Source: CAG-411 sp045124315
GTDB taxonomy: Bacteria > Bacillota > Clostridia > Lachnospirales > Lachnospiraceae
Length of the DNA stretch: 49,625 nt
Direction: 5' to 3'
Assembly (NCBI GenBank): GCA_045124315.1
Contig: JBGVLO010000054.1
Coordinates: 1 to 49,625, forward strand
Part shown: one piece after another, positions 49,570 through 49,625 of the stretch
How the letters are laid out: each line of letters starts with the position of its first letter
Position numbering within the stretch: position 1 is the stretch's first letter
Translations under genes and position numbers: made by a program
Notes under the pieces: generated by a model
What the model was told of the DNA's origin: nothing
Database searches by the model: none
What the model saw: only the letters and a program-made list of their open reading frames with translations

Positions 49570-49625
<56 letters not shown>

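Overview
The window looks like a chromosomal segment of a low-GC anaerobic firmicute, most probably a Lachnospiraceae member. Supporting signs are AT-rich sequence with strong AGGAGG ribosome-binding sites and TTGACA-17-TATAAT promoters, a DUF6715-type protein, FabV as enoyl reductase, YhaM and RlmD, and a 16S rRNA 5' end of clostridial type. The genus cannot be named from this alone.

Layout. (1) 1-5108 is chromosomal: an unrecognised charged protein, an HtrA-like protein whose catalytic His position is Ser, the exoribonuclease YhaM and the 23S rRNA methyltransferase RlmD. (2) About 5076-25049 is an integrated mobilizable element sitting in the 3' end of rlmD. It carries ParB, TnpV, a ParM/ParR-like pair, a hairpin-rich candidate oriT region, MobC, a MOBP-type relaxase, cargo, a minus-strand RhuM module, a SHOCT-like small protein and a large serine recombinase next to the right end. 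No type IV secretion genes are visible, so it would need a helper. The cargo (11.6-19.5 kb) is one operon for import and breakdown of 2-aminoethylphosphonate (ABC transporter, phnW, phnX), followed by a two-gene ThrE-type exporter and an EAL-domain cyclic-di-GMP phosphodiesterase candidate. (3) 25.0-30.3 kb is an accretion zone. Several short sequences encode variants of the RlmD C-terminus (H-V-E-T-x-x-L-L then stop), mixed with damaged genes (KilA-N, Fic, RhuM, HAD) and intact small modules (GNAT, two paralogous HTH regulators, a RelB/RelE pair, a phosphoesterase).

(4) 30.3-40.9 kb is chromosomal-looking: tetR/fabV, an ArsC-like protein, a GntR-ABC operon with a 14-bp inverted operator, folA, a soluble Cache sensor with an MCP-like segment, ArsR plus a MetH-activation-like protein, GtrA, a nitroreductase and hemolysin III. 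(5) 41.0-48.1 kb is a translation-centred cluster: tRNA-Tyr, tRNA-Leu, a YcxB-like protein, tsaE-tsaB-rimI, a zinc-ribbon protein, rnz, a DUF6715 protein, tsaD and ispD. TsaE, TsaB and TsaD make the t6A modification of ANN-decoding tRNAs and RNase Z trims tRNA 3' ends. (6) 48.4-49.6 kb holds two tRNA-Ser genes, an rrn promoter and the first bases of a 16S rRNA gene.

How it works together. The strongest story is repeated site-specific insertion at the 3' end of rlmD by serine-recombinase elements. Each element leaves a substitute 3' end for the gene, and the current resident element delivers a phosphonate-scavenging pathway with an unusual signalling and export appendix.
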